Assembly (NCBI GenBank): GCA_902561325.1
Contig: CACEOL010000002.1
Span: forward strand, 1 to 64,000
Length of the DNA: 64,000 bases
DNA from: an uncultured SAR86 cluster bacterium
Lineage (GTDB): Bacteria > Pseudomonadota > Gammaproteobacteria > Magnimaribacterales > AG-339-G14
Direction of reading: 5' to 3'
The position numbers and the translations under genes were made by a program. The number at the start of each line of letters is the position of its first letter. Within the stretch, counting starts at the first letter, position 1. Positions 62,946 through 64,000 of this stretch are shown here, in pieces. Below the pieces are notes generated by a model, which saw nothing but the letters and a program-made list of their open reading frames with translations, had not been told where the DNA came from and ran no database searches.

Positions 62946-63791
62946 ATGTGGTTAGAATTATTTCAAGAGATTAAACAAAGAAAAATTCTTTTGATTTCTC
63001 TTTTGTATACCTTGTTTCTAATTTGTATTGCTCTCATCGCGCCTATAATCTCTCCTTATGAAGTATCTGAGCAGAATTTATCTCTAGGAGCTTCTGCTCC
63101 ATCTTTGCAATACATTTTAGGTACCGATGTTCTTGGTAGAGACCTTTTTTCGAGAATACTTTACGGAAGTAGAATATCTTTACTGGTTGGCTTTTTAGCT
63201 ACTTTTGTAGCAATAACTATTGGTCTTTCATATGGAGCAGTATCTGGCTATTTTGGAGGGAAAATAGACTCATTGATGATGAGGTTGGTAGATATATTGG
63301 ATGGACTGCCTTTTGTTATTTTTATAATTCTTATTCTCGTCATTTTTGGTAGAGACATTTATTTTTTATTTATTTCAATTGGAGCTTTTGGTTGGCTTTC
63401 CATGGCAAGAATTGTTCGTTTACAAGTTTTAGGATTAAGAAAAAAAGAGTTTGTAATATCTGCACAAATTATGGGCGCCAGCTCTTTCAGAATCTTGTTT
63501 AAACATATCATTCCTAATGTTTTAGGCACGGTAATAATTTATTCGACCTTGCTGGTGCCCCAATTTATGCTTTTAGAAGCTTTTTTAAGTTTTTTAGGTT
63601 TGGGGGTTCAACCACCTGATAGTTCTTGGGGAATCTTAATCAGAGAGGGAGCTAATACTATGGAGGAGTATTGGTGGTTACTTATTTTTCCAGCTTTTTT
63701 ATTTTCTTTAACCTTATTTGCGTTAAATTTCTTAGGCGATGGTTTAAGAGATATTTTAGATCCAAGGGATACTCAGAAATTAGAAAATTAA
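62946..63791 (+). CDS. oppC: Oligopeptide ABC transporter permease OppC
   Basis: 281 residues with about six membrane helices. LGTDVLGRDLFSRILYGSRISL near residue 58 and the EAA-loop segment ISAQIMGASSFRILFKHIIPN match OppC/DppC. Its ATG follows the oppB stop directly. The operon ends here: a convergent LysM gene overlaps the stop, so OppD/OppF must be elsewhere. Confidence 0.93.
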   Translation: MWLELFQEIKQRKILLISLLYTLFLICIALIAPIISPYEVSEQNLSLGASAPSLQYILGTDVLGRDLFSRILYGSRISLLVGFLATFVAITIGLSYGAVSGYFGGKIDSLMMRLVDILDGLPFVIFIILILVIFGRDIYFLFISIGAFGWLSMARIVRLQVLGLRKKEFVISAQIMGASSFRILFKHIIPNVLGTVIIYSTLLVPQFMLLEAFLSFLGLGVQPPDSSWGILIREGANTMEEYWWLLIFPAFLFSLTLFALNFLGDGLRDILDPRDTQKLEN

Positions 63792-64000
63792 TTGATTTCA
63801 GATAGTTTCAATTCAATTATTTGACCAGGATAAATTAAGGTTTCATCTGGTATATCATTCCACTTCAAAATCCATTCTTTAGGGATGCCAAACTTATTAG
63901 ATATCTTAATAATACTATCGCCTCTTTTGACAGGATATGCGATGTCATTTTTAGGAACAGGTTTTGGCTTAATCTCTTTAAAATATTTTGGATAAATCAG
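63788..64000 (-). CDS. C-terminal end of a LysM-domain protein (partial)
   Basis: The minus-strand frame is open from the right edge to TAA at 63790-63788 and is absent from the ORF track. The 70 visible residues contain one LysM domain (YPVKRGDSIIKISNKFGIPKEWILKWND...IYPGQIIEL) that binds peptidoglycan. A membrane-bound lytic transglycosylase such as MltD or a LysM peptidase is likely, but the catalytic part is outside the window. The stop overlaps the oppC stop. Confidence 0.8.
   Translation of the reverse strand: MIYPKYFKEIKPKPVPKNDIAYPVKRGDSIIKISNKFGIPKEWILKWNDIPDETLIYPGQIIELKLSEIN

Noticed and set aside
1-64000. CRISPR arrays, insertion sequences, prophage or integrative element
   Set aside because: No regularly spaced direct repeats, transposase, integrase or terminal inverted repeats were seen; tRNA genes have no duplicated 3' ends next to them.

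Overview
This window comes from an AT-rich, tightly packed bacterial chromosome. Gene order and families point to a gammaproteobacterium, probably a streamlined marine lineage of the SAR86 or oligotrophic-marine type. Supporting signs are purM-purN beside DUF2066-pgsA-like-hda, the tig-clpP-clpX-lon-hupB-ppiD block, a FabY-like ketosynthase, a large TonB-dependent receptor, overlapping genes and many TTG starts. The lineage is an inference, because no rRNA or marker phylogeny was run. There are no insertion sequences, prophage genes or CRISPR arrays.

Layout: 1-3.4 kb holds a glycosyltransferase, a three-domain methionine sulfoxide reductase that runs into tRNA-Val, a small membrane protein and coq7. 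3.4-7.3 kb is an accessory module: a C5 cytosine methyltransferase facing a single-domain Sau3AI/MutH-type restriction nuclease, then a LexA-box intergenic region and umuDC. 7.3-15.4 kb carries pyrB, an HNH protein, dsbD, yqgE, nadA-nadC, a lipoprotein and a serine hydrolase. 15.3-24.8 kb is replication, repair and nucleotide metabolism (recX, dnaX, recR, dcd, purMN, hda) plus sppA. 24.8-34.4 kb has envelope genes, xseA and an AtuA/hydratase/biotin-carboxylase set for branched or terpenoid acyl-CoA breakdown. 34.4-37.7 kb has tRNA-Val, phoD, tRNA-Asp, panD, an SDR and a GC-rich structured noncoding region. 37.7-48.7 kb has a DASS transporter, patatin, gpsA, folE, maf, fabY, acyl-CoA ligase, folD and SDRs. 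48.7-57.6 kb has tRNAs, the proteostasis block and fabI. 57.6-64 kb is a TonB receptor coupled to an oligopeptide ABC transporter, and the window ends in the C-terminus of a LysM protein.

The most unusual points are as follows. (1) The 240-bp noncoding region at 37.5-37.7 kb contains, on the minus strand, a 13-nt complement of the conserved 16S rRNA 3' end and ends in a strong minus-strand terminator. (2) The restriction-modification pair has a methyltransferase promoter whose -35 box contains GATC inside a long dyad, and the nuclease shares its upstream region with an SOS box. (3) dnaX has an A10 run followed by stops in both other frames. (4) Several tRNA genes sit 7-18 nt upstream of coding sequences.
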